Assembly: GCA_943372215.1 (NCBI GenBank)
Contig: CALRXU020000016.1
Span: forward strand, 39,235 to 103,234
Direction: 5' to 3'
DNA length: 64,000 nucleotides
DNA from: UBA6183 sp943372215
Lineage (GTDB): Bacteria; Bacteroidota; Bacteroidia; UKL13-3
Made by a program: the position numbers and the translations under genes. The notes under the pieces are model-generated. The model was not told the origin of the DNA, did no database searches, and saw nothing but the letters and a program-made list of their open reading frames with translations. This document shows, piece by piece, positions 17,923 through 28,634 of the stretch (positions are counted from its first letter, which is position 1; every line of letters starts with the position of its first letter).

Positions 17923-20900
17923 ATGAAACACAAATTACCTCAAATGCTCGTTTTAACTTTTATTTTAGCCATATTGGCTGAAATAGGTTATACCTCAGTA
18001 ACTAAAGTTACAAGTAGTGGTGGACAATCAAGTAGAACACAAAAGACCCCATCCACCCAAGGTTGCACTTGTCATGGCGGATCCGTAACACCCAATTTAA
18101 TAACCACGCTTTCTGGCCCTTCTGCTATTCCTATGGACTCTTCTACCAACCTCACCTTTACTGTTGGTGCTGGTGGCCCTGGAACTCAAGGCGGATTTAA
18201 TGTATCTGTAAGTAATGATTTACTTGGCTTTCTGGTGCCTATATCAAGTGGTGTGAGCTATAATAGTGCGGATAAAGAAATTTTACATAGTACACCAAAA
18301 GCATATAGTAGCGGTAATGCTAATTGGGAATTCAAATTTGTATCTACGGCTACCAGCTCTGCTAATGTTACTTTGTATGGAGTAGGCTTAAGTGGAAATG
18401 GCTCTGGAACTAGTGGAGACAATTGGAATTTCACATCAAAAACAATTGCTTTAAATCCAGCATTTCCTAGCGGAACAGCTTTTGTCCCGAGTAATAATGC
18501 TTGGGATATAAAAGACGGTAAGCCCTTAAATCAAGGTAATGCATACGATAAGTTTGCCACCATTTATACAAGTAGCGAAATTGCATTTGGCCGTATTACC
18601 CGGATAGGATTTTTTATAGGCACAGAAAGTAACAGCGGTGGCGGTAATTTTAGAATTTATATGAAAGAAACTTCCAATACTTCTTTTGCATCTGCCACCA
18701 CTGCTGGGAGCGAAATAAGTGGTGCTACCCAAGTTTATTTGGGAGCACCAGCATACAATGCTTCAAATGGTTGGTTTATGTTTGATTTAAATACACCATT
18801 TGATTATGCTGCCAACAACTTGGAACTCATCATCGCTAACGAAAAAGGATTTGTTTCTAATGACGATAAACAAACCCTGAATAGATATACTTCATCTCCA
18901 CGCAGCCAGTACTGGAGTGGAAATAGTAATGTTACAAATGGCAATCCTTATTCTATTCAACCCAATATTAGGGTAGAAAGCATTACAGACCCGAGTGCTT
19001 TAAATTTTGGAACATTTACAGCTTCAAGTGTTGCTCTTTCGTGGACTGCTGCCACTAAAGGACAAGGGTATAGAATTGTATATAAAAATGGCTCCAGCAT
19101 TACTTCCCCAACTGATGGTGCTTGGGCTGATATTGTTGGTAATAACAATACCAATTATACGGTAACAGGATTACCTTCTGGCAGATATTACTCGTTTAAG
19201 GTGTATACCAAAACTGGTAATTCATTTAGCGCCAATGGTTCAAATATTGTTTCCACATTCAATTCAACCTATGCTTCTGGCACATTTGTAAATGAACAAT
19301 CTGGTAACTTTATTTATGGTCAACCATCATTTGAAGCGGAAGGGCTAGCCAATGCTGGTGGATTAAGTGCAGCTAGTTTAAACAACCCAACTAGTGTATT
19401 TGTTGATACTTCTAGTGTTTATCCAACAGAGGGTATTAAGTATGTTACAGATCAATTTAACAACAGGCTACTCATCTATAAAACAACCGCCACATCGGAT
19501 GGTTCAAGTGCCAATATAGTCATTGGTCAACCTGATTTTACAACCAATACGGCCCCAGTTACTCCAAATGCGGGTTCACTCAACTACCCTTCTGCTGTTT
19601 TTGTATATGGCACTAAAATGATTGTAGCAGATAGAGATAACAATAGGGTTTTAATATGGAATACCATTCCAATTAGTAACGGTACTACTGCTGATATTGT
19701 ATTGGGGCAAGCTAATTTTACAAGCAAAAATCCAAATAGAGGGCTAGCCGTAAGTGCCAATGGGTTAAACAGCCCTGAAGCCATATTTGTGTACAACGAC
19801 AAACTTTTAGTAGCGGATGGCAATAACAACAGGGTACTTATCTGGAACAACATCAATTCATTGGTAAATGGACAAGCTGCTGATGTGGTAATAGGCCAGG
19901 CTAATAAAACAAGCAATGCTTCTCCCAATACCAACGCATCCACTTCGGCTACATTGTATTACCCAAAAGCATTGGCTGTAGCCAATAACGGAAAATTGCT
20001 AATTGCCTCTCGTTTAGAACACCGTGTACTAATTTACAATACTATTCCAACTACTGATGGTGCAAGTGCCGATTTGGTTTTAGGCCAATCAAACAGTACC
20101 AATAACCAATTTAGTTTTAGCAGTACCACAGACTCTACTTTTGGCTTTTTAAGAGGTATTGCTGTAAGTCCAAACAACAACAGAGTTGCTCTATCAGAAG
20201 CGGGCAATAGTAGAATTGTTATTTGGAATACATTCCCTACACAAAATAACCAAAAACCCAATATAGTAATTGGGCGACCAAGCTTAACCGCAAGTACTCC
20301 AAGCACTTTTTCTAATCAAACTCCTAATGGCTTAAATGCTACAGTTGTTGCTTTCCCCGAGTTAATGTATTGGGCAAAAACGGGCGATTTATATGTAGCC
20401 ATGGCAGGTAGAAATGGTGTAATCAGATACCAAAATGGCGATGTATCATTAGTTGGTCCTAATGTGCTAAATGCAACTCCAACTAACAATAACATTCAAC
20501 TCAATTGGAGTGGAGGCAACTCCACCAAATATAAATTGGTATATAAACTAGGTGAATACCCCCCTATTGACACCACCGATGGTATTGTAATTGATAACCT
20601 TACAGGTACATCAACAACCATTAATAATTTAGCGTGTAACAATATATACTCATTTCGCATTTGGGGTAAAAACAATGCCAACCAGTATGCAAGCAATCCT
20701 AGCCCAGCGGCATCGGTAACCAGCATTACACAAACAGGTACAACATGTGCTAACTTACCGCTGGCCAATAGTTCTATAACCAGTATAGCCGTTTATGGAA
20801 CCACCGCTTACGTTACGGGCTACTTTACACAAATAAATGGACAACCAAGAAACGGAATTGCTGCTTACAACGTAAACACCAATGCATTGTTACCATGGAA

Positions 20901-22917
20901 TCCTAGTTTAACCTTTGATGGAGCAAGTGCAGGTTTTGCCAATTGTATTAAAGTAACCAACGATGGAAACCATGTGATAGTGGGCGGCCTTTTTAACTTT
21001 GTAGGCACCAATGCCGATACCAATTTAGCTAAAATAAGCACTACCACAGGTTTATCAGTAAGCTACCCCAATGCTGAAAATGGGGCAGTTGATAATATGG
21101 CTATAGCTAATGATAATTCTATTTATTGTTATGGGCAATTTACCGGACTTACAGGCTTTGCAACAGCAAACTTAGGGGCAATTAATGGAAACGGAACAGT
21201 TAAAACCAGTTTTAATCCTTTAATGGCAACAACAAACCTAAGAGCCATACACGTAAATGAAACCAATACAAGAGTATATATTGGGCACGGAAATGGTTCA
21301 ACCACATACAACGGCAACACCCGCTCTGCGTTTGCAGAATTAGATGCAACCACAGGGGCTGCTACTTCATTTGCGCCTTTTACGAGCTCTGGCATATTTT
21401 CCTTTGTTACCAAAGGAAATAGTTTATGGATGGGAGGCTCTTTTGATAAAATTGAAAATGCCCCAAGTACAGGTGCTAATACACCAAGAAGAGGTTTGGC
21501 CAAATTCACCTACAATGGCACCAATTGGATACTTGACAACACCTTTAACACAAACAATGTATCCAATAGTCCGAATGGAGATCAAAACTATGGTACAATA
21601 GGTGCATCTATCAGAGGGCTCTATTTGTTTCAAAACAAACTTTTTGTAATAGGCGCTGAAATGAAAAGTTTTGGAAATGAACCAAGGTATGGTGTGGCGG
21701 CCATTGATACAGGCAATGCATCTATAGTAACCAACTACAGCTTAGGCACCAGTTCTATACCAGCAGGAACAGGCTTTAGAATGGATGCTTCCAATACTTT
21801 GCAAAAGATATTTTTTGTTGATGGAAGCGCTACTCCAACTGGTAAACACATTGCTGGAGTTCCTCTCTTAACCAATTTAGCAAGTATTCCTTTTTCTTCA
21901 CCCAATACAAAATCCGTGAATAAAATGATTAATGGAAATGGCGTATTTGACTTCACTGCAGCAACAGCTATGGACATCAGCTTTAGCGGAAATACCATGA
22001 CTGGAGATAGTGGCATAATTACCGTTGACTATTTTGGGAATGGCAATCAAGCTTTTTACACAAGTAATATTTTAGAAACAAACCAAAGCGCTTATCGTTG
22101 GATTGTAAACAAACCATGGTCAAGTAATTTCAATGCACCAGCTTTTACCAGTGCTGAAATACGCATTGATTTGGATGAAATACCTGGAAGAGGAGGTATA
22201 AGCATTGGTCAAGAATCTACCATAAAAATATACAAACGTAGCCTTCCTGATAATGCAAAAAGCATTTACGATTTCCAGAATATTGGCCCTGTTACCTATG
22301 ATAATGTAACCCATGAATTAAAGGTAACCGTAACTAGTTTTGGGGAGTTTATATTAGCAAGCAATACCGCTTCCTTACCTGTTGAGTTAATTAGTTTTAC
22401 CGCTAAAGCAAATGATGAAAACAACGTTCAATTGTACTGGGCTACAGCACAAGAAACCAACAACCAATATTTTGAAATAGAAAGAAGTAATAATGGTAAA
22501 GACTTTACTAAAATAGGCATGTTGACTGGCGCAGGTAATAGCAATAAACTGAACCAATACACCTATAACGACCCTATAAACCTAAAAGAAAACAAAACAC
22601 TCTATTACAGGCTAAAACAGGTTGACTTTAATGGTAACGTTACCTTGAGCAAAACTGAAATCGTAAATTACAATTCGAATATTTGGAACGACTTAATTGT
22701 ATTTCCAAACCCTACAAACGAAAATTTATATTTTAATAGGCCGTTAGAAGAAGAAACTCAAATAGAAATATTGGATATTACAGGAACCAGAGTTGTTAAA
22801 GAATTATTTAGCAATAGCATTAGTAGCTTCAATACAGAGACGCTAAATGCGGGTATATACTTTATAAAAATACAAAGTAAAAACACCCTGATTTCATTTA
22901 AGTTTATTAAAAACTAA
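17923..22917 (+). CDS. large T9SS surface protein with choice-of-anchor, FN3 and NHL-like repeats
   Basis: 1664-residue exported protein. Order: signal peptide (1-23); a domain opening with GCTCHGG (about 47-53) and followed by a choice-of-anchor V-like beta region; a jelly-roll-like segment (about 190-350); a fibronectin type III domain (ALNFGTFTASSVALSWTAA, about 355-440); five NHL-like repeats (NNRLLIYKT, NNRVLIWNT, NNRVLIWNN, HRVLIYNT, SRIVIWNT, each followed by a V(I/L)GQ or IGR motif, about 460-830); a second FN3; a delta-60-like beta-propeller region (about 945-1280); and a T9SS C-terminal block (PVELISFTAKANDENNVQLYW... then VFPNPTNENLYF). Probably adhesive or structural. Divergent from the LytTR sensor operon and sharing its intergenic repeats. 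No enzyme motif was seen. Confidence 0.82.
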   Translation: MKHKLPQMLVLTFILAILAEIGYTSVTKVTSSGGQSSRTQKTPSTQGCTCHGGSVTPNLITTLSGPSAIPMDSSTNLTFTVGAGGPGTQGGFNVSVSNDLLGFLVPISSGVSYNSADKEILHSTPKAYSSGNANWEFKFVSTATSSANVTLYGVGLSGNGSGTSGDNWNFTSKTIALNPAFPSGTAFVPSNNAWDIKDGKPLNQGNAYDKFATIYTSSEIAFGRITRIGFFIGTESNSGGGNFRIYMKETSNTSFASATTAGSEISGATQVYLGAPAYNASNGWFMFDLNTPFDYAANNLELIIANEKGFVSNDDKQTLNRYTSSPRSQYWSGNSNVTNGNPYSIQPNIRVESITDPSALNFGTFTASSVALSWTAATKGQGYRIVYKNGSSITSPTDGAWADIVGNNNTNYTVTGLPSGRYYSFKVYTKTGNSFSANGSNIVSTFNSTYASGTFVNEQSGNFIYGQPSFEAEGLANAGGLSAASLNNPTSVFVDTSSVYPTEGIKYVTDQFNNRLLIYKTTATSDGSSANIVIGQPDFTTNTAPVTPNAGSLNYPSAVFVYGTKMIVADRDNNRVLIWNTIPISNGTTADIVLGQANFTSKNPNRGLAVSANGLNSPEAIFVYNDKLLVADGNNNRVLIWNNINSLVNGQAADVVIGQANKTSNASPNTNASTSATLYYPKALAVANNGKLLIASRLEHRVLIYNTIPTTDGASADLVLGQSNSTNNQFSFSSTTDSTFGFLRGIAVSPNNNRVALSEAGNSRIVIWNTFPTQNNQKPNIVIGRPSLTASTPSTFSNQTPNGLNATVVAFPELMYWAKTGDLYVAMAGRNGVIRYQNGDVSLVGPNVLNATPTNNNIQLNWSGGNSTKYKLVYKLGEYPPIDTTDGIVIDNLTGTSTTINNLACNNIYSFRIWGKNNANQYASNPSPAASVTSITQTGTTCANLPLANSSITSIAVYGTTAYVTGYFTQINGQPRNGIAAYNVNTNALLPWNPSLTFDGASAGFANCIKVTNDGNHVIVGGLFNFVGTNADTNLAKISTTTGLSVSYPNAENGAVDNMAIANDNSIYCYGQFTGLTGFATANLGAINGNGTVKTSFNPLMATTNLRAIHVNETNTRVYIGHGNGSTTYNGNTRSAFAELDATTGAATSFAPFTSSGIFSFVTKGNSLWMGGSFDKIENAPSTGANTPRRGLAKFTYNGTNWILDNTFNTNNVSNSPNGDQNYGTIGASIRGLYLFQNKLFVIGAEMKSFGNEPRYGVAAIDTGNASIVTNYSLGTSSIPAGTGFRMDASNTLQKIFFVDGSATPTGKHIAGVPLLTNLASIPFSSPNTKSVNKMINGNGVFDFTAATAMDISFSGNTMTGDSGIITVDYFGNGNQAFYTSNILETNQSAYRWIVNKPWSSNFNAPAFTSAEIRIDLDEIPGRGGISIGQESTIKIYKRSLPDNAKSIYDFQNIGPVTYDNVTHELKVTVTSFGEFILASNTASLPVELISFTAKANDENNVQLYWATAQETNNQYFEIERSNNGKDFTKIGMLTGAGNSNKLNQYTYNDPINLKENKTLYYRLKQVDFNGNVTLSKTEIVNYNSNIWNDLIVFPNPTNENLYFNRPLEEETQIEILDITGTRVVKELFSNSISSFNTETLNAGIYFIKIQSKNTLISFKFIKN

Positions 22918-22927
22918 ACGATTCATT

Positions 22928-22962
22928 AAGAGGAGGCTTACATAAAAGTCTCCTCTTTTTAA
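22928..22962. terminator. convergent hairpin terminator
   Basis: AAGAGGAG (22928-22935) pairs with CTCCTCTT (22950-22957), followed by a T-run. It lies between the stop of the plus-strand surface protein and the minus-strand WG-repeat gene. Confidence 0.8.
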
Positions 22963-22964
22963 AC

Positions 22965-24086
22965 TTACTTTAACACAGGCAACACCATACCCATTTTATT
23001 TACAAAAACGCCTACACTTCCTATCATTACTTCTGCTAGGCCATTGTTAAACGTGCCTACCGCATCAAATTCGGCAGGAATAACCAACGTACCGCGCATA
23101 TCAATAAAACCCCATTTACGTTTTACCAATACTGGACAGCGGTCATCCACAAACAAACTGGCATCATCAAATACATGCCTCAATACCAATGTACCTGATT
23201 TATTAATAAAGCCCCATTTGCCATTTAATTTTACGGCCGCCAATCCTTGCGAAAACGGCCTGATTGCTTCATATTGTGCTTCTATCTGAACTTTACCTTC
23301 TTCATTTAGGAAACCATATTTATTGTTCATCCTAAACCCAGCCATGCCCTCACTAAAATCATAGCAATATTGGTAAGCAGGCACAATCACTTCCACCCCT
23401 GACTGGTTGATAAAGCCATAACTGCTCACCTTATCAACAACTGCTTTGCCTTCAAAAAACCGGCCTATGTTGCTATATATGGGTTTAACAACAATATTTC
23501 CTAAGGTATCAATAATACCAAAACGTTTAAAATCCCTGTACCTGGCCAATCCATATTCAAAATCATCCGCATCATCCAATGTGCAAGGTATTACCACCTC
23601 ACCCTTGCGGTTAATGTAACCAAACTTATAGCCAGAGGTTACAATATCACGCGCAAATTTGGTTTCATGCAAGTCAACGCTTTTGCTCACACAACTTAAA
23701 CCCATTTTAAAGGGCCGTGCATCATAAATTTCATCATCAAGTGTAAACATGATTTTTCCATTGACATCAGCAAAATGTTGCTTGCCTCTTACATCGGTAA
23801 CTTTGGCAAGCCCCTCACTGTAGCGTTGAATATTGGTATAAATACCTGTATCAATAATGCGCTTATTACTTGCATCAATTACACAGGGTTGATTTCCCAA
23901 CGCCACTACTGCCCTACCTTCGTGAAAACTTTCAGCATAATCATAACTAGCTGCAATGGACAAATTGCCCTCCTTATTGGTGTACCCCCATTTGCCTTTA
24001 ATTTGAACAGGGAATAGATTGGTGGTTTGCGCTAATGCAGACAAAGCCAGCAGTAATATGGGAAGGAAAAGTATTTTCAGTTTCAT
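22965..24086 (-). CDS. secreted WG-repeat protein
   Basis: 373 residues with a signal peptide ending at ALAQ (about residue 20), then roughly eight to nine WG repeats of about 35-45 residues (IKGKWGYTNKEG, GYKFGYINRKGE, RFGIIDTLGN, SYGFINQSGVE, KYGFLNEEGKV, KWGFINKSGT, KWGFIDMRGT). WG repeats form a beta fold of unknown ligand, commonly on exported Bacteroidota proteins. No catalytic domain. It stands alone, convergent with the gene before it and divergent from recG. Confidence 0.88.
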   Translation of the reverse strand: MKLKILFLPILLLALSALAQTTNLFPVQIKGKWGYTNKEGNLSIAASYDYAESFHEGRAVVALGNQPCVIDASNKRIIDTGIYTNIQRYSEGLAKVTDVRGKQHFADVNGKIMFTLDDEIYDARPFKMGLSCVSKSVDLHETKFARDIVTSGYKFGYINRKGEVVIPCTLDDADDFEYGLARYRDFKRFGIIDTLGNIVVKPIYSNIGRFFEGKAVVDKVSSYGFINQSGVEVIVPAYQYCYDFSEGMAGFRMNNKYGFLNEEGKVQIEAQYEAIRPFSQGLAAVKLNGKWGFINKSGTLVLRHVFDDASLFVDDRCPVLVKRKWGFIDMRGTLVIPAEFDAVGTFNNGLAEVMIGSVGVFVNKMGMVLPVLK

Positions 24087-24159
24087 GCTGCTAAATTAAG
24101 ACTTGTTCAACACTAATAATGCACATTTCACATGCGGATAAAGTGCTTGTGTGCGTTTT

Positions 24160-26277
24160 ATGAATAGTTTATTTTGCAGGGTGCATTTTTTAAACACACC
24201 AATTGAATTTCTTAAAGGCGTAGGTACTGCAAGGGCTGAATTGCTGAAGAAAGAATTGGGCATTTTTACCTTTGCCGATTTGCTGTTTCATTTCCCCTAT
24301 CGTCACATCGACCGAACCCATACCCATCTCATCAAAGATATTCATACCGATATGCCCTACATCCAATTAAAGGGCAAAATCCGAAATATCAGGTTGTTGG
24401 GCCAGCAAAAAACACAACGTTTGGTGGCTGATTTAATTGACTCAAGCGGACATATGGAGTTGATTTGGTTTAAAGGCATAAAATGGGTGAAGGAAAGTTT
24501 AGTGGAGGGTAAAGAATACATGGTATTTGGCAAACCCACCGAGTTTAATGGCACGTATAATATAGCACACCCTACTATTGATAGCCCGGACGATGTGGCC
24601 AATAAAAAGTACTTGCATATTATGCCGTTTTATAACGTTACTGAGCGTATGCGAGCCAAAAACATGGACAGCAAGGTACTGATGAAAATGACCAACGCCT
24701 TGTTAACTGATCCAAGATTTGAGGTGGCCGAAAATATCCCCACCTACTTGGCAAAAGAATTGGATTTTTTAACCAGAAAACAAGCCTTAATCAACATTCA
24801 CTTTCCTGAACATGCCAGCCTATTGGCTAAAGCCCAGCAACGGTTAAAATTTGAAGAATTGTTTTTTATCCAACTGCGGTTGTTGCGTTATAAAATTAAA
24901 CGTACCCAAATTTATAATGGCATAAAGCTGGATGTAATTGGCGATTATTTTAACACATTTTACTCCAAACACCTGCCTTTTGAATTAACCAACGCACAAA
25001 AACGGGTGCTTAAAGAAATAAGGGTTGATGTAAAAAGTGGCAAACAAATGAATCGCTTGGTGCAGGGTGATGTGGGCAGCGGAAAAACAGTGGTTGCTTT
25101 AATGAGCATGCTAATGGCTTTAGACAACAACTACCAAGGTTGCATGATGGCCCCAACCGAGATTCTTGCCCAGCAACATTTTATTACAGTAAGTACCCTA
25201 CTAAAAGATATGCCAGTGCGCGTGGAGTTGCTCACAGGATCAACGCCTGCTAAAAAACGAAGACTCATACTTGAAGGTATTTTATCAGGCGAAATACACA
25301 TTTTAATTGGCACACACGCATTAATTGAAAGTATTGTGCAATTTAAAAACCTCGGGTTAGCTATTGTAGATGAACAACATCGTTTTGGTGTGGAACAACG
25401 AGCAAAACTCTGGAAAAAAAACACACATCCTCCTCATGTGCTGGTGATGACAGCCACACCAATCCCACGAACCTTGGCCATGACGTTGTATGGAGATTTA
25501 GATACCAGCGTAATTGACGAATTACCTGCCGGACGCAAACCCATTAAAACCTTGCATAAATATGAATCGAACCGCTTAGCCGTAATTGGGTTTATGCGCA
25601 ATGAAATTAATAAAGGCAGGCAAGTTTACGTAGTATACCCATTAATAGAAGAAAGTGAAAAACTGGATTACATGAACCTGCAAAACGGGTTTGAAGAACT
25701 GAGCAAACACTTTCCGATGCCAACTTACCAAATTGCAATGGTACATGGAAAAATGAAACCAGCCGACAAGGACAAAGAGATGGAGCGTTTTGCAAAAGGA
25801 CAAGCCCACATTATGGTGGCCACTACTGTAATTGAAGTAGGAGTAAATGTGCCCAATGCCAGTGTAATGATTATTGAAAGTGCTGAGCGATTTGGACTAG
25901 CCCAATTGCACCAACTCAGGGGACGCGTTGGCCGAGGTGCTGAACAAAGTTACGCAGTGTTAATGACGGGTTACAAGCTAAGCTCTGATAGCAAGCTTCG
26001 TTTAAAAACCATGTGCGAAACCAACAATGGCTTTGAAATATCAGAGGTTGATTTGCGCTTAAGAGGGCCTGGACAACTTGAAGGCACTGCACAAAGTGGA
26101 GTGCTTGACTTGAAAATTGCAGATTTAGCCAAAGACCAAATGGTATTAACTCAAGCGAGGGAAAAGGCCATTGTAATTTTGGATAATGACCCTGAATTAA
26201 AATTACCACAACACGAAATATTGCAACACTTTTTTAAGGAAACAAATAGAAATATGCGTTGGGGACAAATTAGTTGA
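24160..26277 (+). CDS. recG: ATP-dependent DNA helicase RecG
   Basis: Branch-migration helicase that remodels stalled replication forks and Holliday junctions. N-terminal wedge/OB domain (starting NTPIEFLKGVGTARAELL), SF2 helicase domain with Walker A GDVGSGKT (about 303), DEQH box (about 402) and TATPIPRTLAMT, then the C-terminal helicase domain with HQLRGRVGRG and the RecG-specific DLRLRGPGQLEGTAQSG. About 705 residues, full length. The ATG at 24160 is preferred; a GTG at 24151 is also in frame. It ends 12 nt before the convergent sugar transferase stop. Confidence 0.96.
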   Translation: MNSLFCRVHFLNTPIEFLKGVGTARAELLKKELGIFTFADLLFHFPYRHIDRTHTHLIKDIHTDMPYIQLKGKIRNIRLLGQQKTQRLVADLIDSSGHMELIWFKGIKWVKESLVEGKEYMVFGKPTEFNGTYNIAHPTIDSPDDVANKKYLHIMPFYNVTERMRAKNMDSKVLMKMTNALLTDPRFEVAENIPTYLAKELDFLTRKQALINIHFPEHASLLAKAQQRLKFEELFFIQLRLLRYKIKRTQIYNGIKLDVIGDYFNTFYSKHLPFELTNAQKRVLKEIRVDVKSGKQMNRLVQGDVGSGKTVVALMSMLMALDNNYQGCMMAPTEILAQQHFITVSTLLKDMPVRVELLTGSTPAKKRRLILEGILSGEIHILIGTHALIESIVQFKNLGLAIVDEQHRFGVEQRAKLWKKNTHPPHVLVMTATPIPRTLAMTLYGDLDTSVIDELPAGRKPIKTLHKYESNRLAVIGFMRNEINKGRQVYVVYPLIEESEKLDYMNLQNGFEELSKHFPMPTYQIAMVHGKMKPADKDKEMERFAKGQAHIMVATTVIEVGVNVPNASVMIIESAERFGLAQLHQLRGRVGRGAEQSYAVLMTGYKLSSDSKLRLKTMCETNNGFEISEVDLRLRGPGQLEGTAQSGVLDLKIADLAKDQMVLTQAREKAIVILDNDPELKLPQHEILQHFFKETNRNMRWGQIS

Positions 26278-26289
26278 GGTGCATGGCTA

Positions 26290-27705
26290 CTACTTACCGC
26301 GCCCTTGAATAATGGTTTTAACCGTATAAATCATAATACGAAAATCCATTGCCAAGCTTCTATTTTCAATATAAATAATATCAAACTTTAGTCGCTCAAT
26401 CATTTGGTCAATGTTTTCAGCGTAACCATACTTTACCATGCCCCATGAAGTAATGCCAGGCCTTACCCTTTGCAAATGTTTGTAATGGGGTGCCTCTTTC
26501 ATAATCTGATCTATGAAAAATTGTCGCTCCGGGCGAGGACCAACCAAACTCATGTCACCAATGAGCACATTGTAAAACTGAGGTATTTCATCCAACCTAT
26601 ATTTGCGCAAGGTTTTACCCAAATTGGTAATACGCTTGTCATTCTTAGACGACAAGGCAGGTCCGGCAGATTCTGCATTCACCACCATGGTTCTATATTT
26701 AATAATATGAAATGGTTTACCATGTAACCCTATTCTTTCTTGCTTAAAAAAAACAGGCCCCGCAGAGGTTAGCCTCACTGCAATCATCAAGGTAATGTAA
26801 ATGGGAGACAATAACATCAACACAAAAGCAGAAACAACCACATCAAGCAAGCGCTTAAACACCTGTTGCCACATCGGCATAATTTGGTGATTAATTTCAA
26901 TGAGCGCAGTACCCAGCACGTTTTGCATTTTAACACTCCCACTTACCACATCAAACAAATCAGGCACAATTTTTAAAATCACATCCTCGTCTTCCAGTAA
27001 ATTGGTAACCGCTGTAATGGCCTTATGTTTGGTAGTATCTAATGCAATAATCACCTCCTCGGTTTTGTATTGTCTAATCAGTGCCGGAAGCTTGGAAAAA
27101 TCACCTAAATGATTCAACCCTTCATGAAGAACAAGCTCTGTCTCGTCAGTAACATGCACAAAACCCGTAAATAAGTATCCCTGTTTATCCTGCTCTTGTT
27201 TGATTTCTTTAACCAATGCAACCGCTGGCAAATTATTGCCCACAACAATAGTGTTAAATCCTATCTGCTCTGCATTAATCAGTTTCTTAATATAGGTAGC
27301 TAAGATTACACGGCCAGCTGCTGTAAGCAAAACATGTAAAGAAAAAAGCGTAATGATGGTTTTATAATATACCTCATACGACCGTACTTCATCATCCAGT
27401 AGTAAACTAAAAAACAAAACCATCACGCCAATTACCCCAATAGAGAAGGTTCTTGAGATTTCTTTTATCCTCGATTTTCTCCAAACATCAGCATAAGTTC
27501 CAGCCAATAAGTACAAAAAAGTCCAATACAATGGAACGGCCAACAGACCTAAATATAAATTGTTATCAGCCTCCAACGGTATGTGATAACCAAACTTATC
27601 TGACTCAATAAATATTTTTCGGTAAGCAAAAAAACCAAACCACGCCAACATTGCCGATAGAAAATCAACCAGCATAAAAACCAACGTGTGTTTTCTAAAC
27701 TTCAT
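26290..27705 (-). CDS. polyprenyl-phosphate sugar phosphotransferase for exopolysaccharide
   Basis: Membrane enzyme that transfers a sugar-1-phosphate to undecaprenyl phosphate to start exopolysaccharide synthesis (WcaJ/WbaP family). Several N-terminal transmembrane helices (about 8-30, 48-70, 85-105, 112-130), a CoA-binding-like Rossmann segment (about 145-260) and the C-terminal bacterial sugar transferase domain (KRLLDVVVSAFVLMLLSP, FFKQERIGLHGKPFHIIKYRTM, LRKYRLDEIPQFYNVLIGDM, VGPRPER). 471 residues, full length. Its start codon overlaps the stop of the upstream lipoprotein (TAATG), so they are co-translated. Confidence 0.93.
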   Translation of the reverse strand: MKFRKHTLVFMLVDFLSAMLAWFGFFAYRKIFIESDKFGYHIPLEADNNLYLGLLAVPLYWTFLYLLAGTYADVWRKSRIKEISRTFSIGVIGVMVLFFSLLLDDEVRSYEVYYKTIITLFSLHVLLTAAGRVILATYIKKLINAEQIGFNTIVVGNNLPAVALVKEIKQEQDKQGYLFTGFVHVTDETELVLHEGLNHLGDFSKLPALIRQYKTEEVIIALDTTKHKAITAVTNLLEDEDVILKIVPDLFDVVSGSVKMQNVLGTALIEINHQIMPMWQQVFKRLLDVVVSAFVLMLLSPIYITLMIAVRLTSAGPVFFKQERIGLHGKPFHIIKYRTMVVNAESAGPALSSKNDKRITNLGKTLRKYRLDEIPQFYNVLIGDMSLVGPRPERQFFIDQIMKEAPHYKHLQRVRPGITSWGMVKYGYAENIDQMIERLKFDIIYIENRSLAMDFRIMIYTVKTIIQGRGK

Positions 27706-28580
27706 TATCCTTGAATGAGCTTAATATTATCTAAGATAATTTTAGGAGAGGGAGTGCCTACTCCCTTTTTTACATTAATGTATATTTTAAATGTAGAACC
27801 TTGAGGTCTTGCTGAAACCTCTTGTGCCAGATCTATATAAACTTTGTTCCATCCATTGGTTGCGAAAGCATTGTATACCGGAGTTGTAGTAACATCCCCA
27901 GTTCTTCCATCCCTTATAATTAAACCAATGTATAAAATGGCATCCGTATTGTAATCCATTTCTAAAAAAACTGGTGTGCCAAAACCTGTTAAGGGATAAA
28001 ACTCACTTGTTGTAATGCTAAAAACATCCGTTTGAGTACCTATCCTGACCAAACCTGATTTTTTCTTTGGGTTTAATGCACTATCACCTGTTATTGGTAA
28101 TACGGTATCTCCTGCTAACTTTAAGGTGTAATCAAACCGAAAACCAATTTTGTCAAAATCCTCTACCATTTTAAAATCGCAAGCACCTGAATACTTAAAT
28201 ACAGGCCTTAACGTATCTACCTTATTGGGAGCTAAATCAACTTGAAAATATTCTCTCGTAGCCAACGCGTATGGAATTCGCTCGTTGTTTTGTCCGCTTC
28301 TTAGTACTCCGGCATCTATGCCAATTTCGGTTCTTCCATTTTTGTTAATTGGAATTAAGGCAGGTAAGCCAATTGTACCCTCCAAAGAACCATTGTTGTA
28401 TATCCAAACATCAGTAATCTTGCTGGTGGAGTCCCCCTTGCTATTGTCTCCTGGGGTTTCAAATTTAACCGATGGAATATAAACATAACCTGGTACAACT
28501 ACTTCGTTATCAAACACCTTACATTGAGAGCAGGTAAGGGCTATTGCGCATAGACTATAAAACAGAAGATACCTTTTCAT
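27705..28580 (-). CDS. hypothetical lipoprotein co-transcribed with sugar transferase
   Basis: 291 residues. Signal peptide with a possible lipobox Cys near residue 17-20 (ALTCSQC), then a beta-rich extracytoplasmic body (YVYIPSVKFET, ITDVWIYNNGSLEGTIGLPALIPI, ending LDNIKLIQG). No family is recognised. The stop overlaps the sugar transferase start by one base. The end of the body looks like a carbohydrate-binding-type beta sandwich, but this is weak. It may work in envelope or polysaccharide assembly, inferred only from operon context. Confidence 0.7.
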   Translation of the reverse strand: MKRYLLFYSLCAIALTCSQCKVFDNEVVVPGYVYIPSVKFETPGDNSKGDSTSKITDVWIYNNGSLEGTIGLPALIPINKNGRTEIGIDAGVLRSGQNNERIPYALATREYFQVDLAPNKVDTLRPVFKYSGACDFKMVEDFDKIGFRFDYTLKLAGDTVLPITGDSALNPKKKSGLVRIGTQTDVFSITTSEFYPLTGFGTPVFLEMDYNTDAILYIGLIIRDGRTGDVTTTPVYNAFATNGWNKVYIDLAQEVSARPQGSTFKIYINVKKGVGTPSPKIILDNIKLIQG

Positions 28581-28634
28581 TCAACAATTTTAACAAAAGT
28601 ATTCATTTTTATTAAACAACAACGATTAAATGAC

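Noticed and set aside
17923..22917. c-type cytochrome call for the large surface protein based on CTCHGG
   Set aside because: The motif is CxCH, single, and the rest of the protein is beta-repeat and T9SS sorting sequence without a heme fold.
22965..24086. WG-repeat protein as a possible polymorphic toxin or immunity protein
   Set aside because: WG repeats are widespread in exported Bacteroidota proteins and nothing near it suggests a toxin system.
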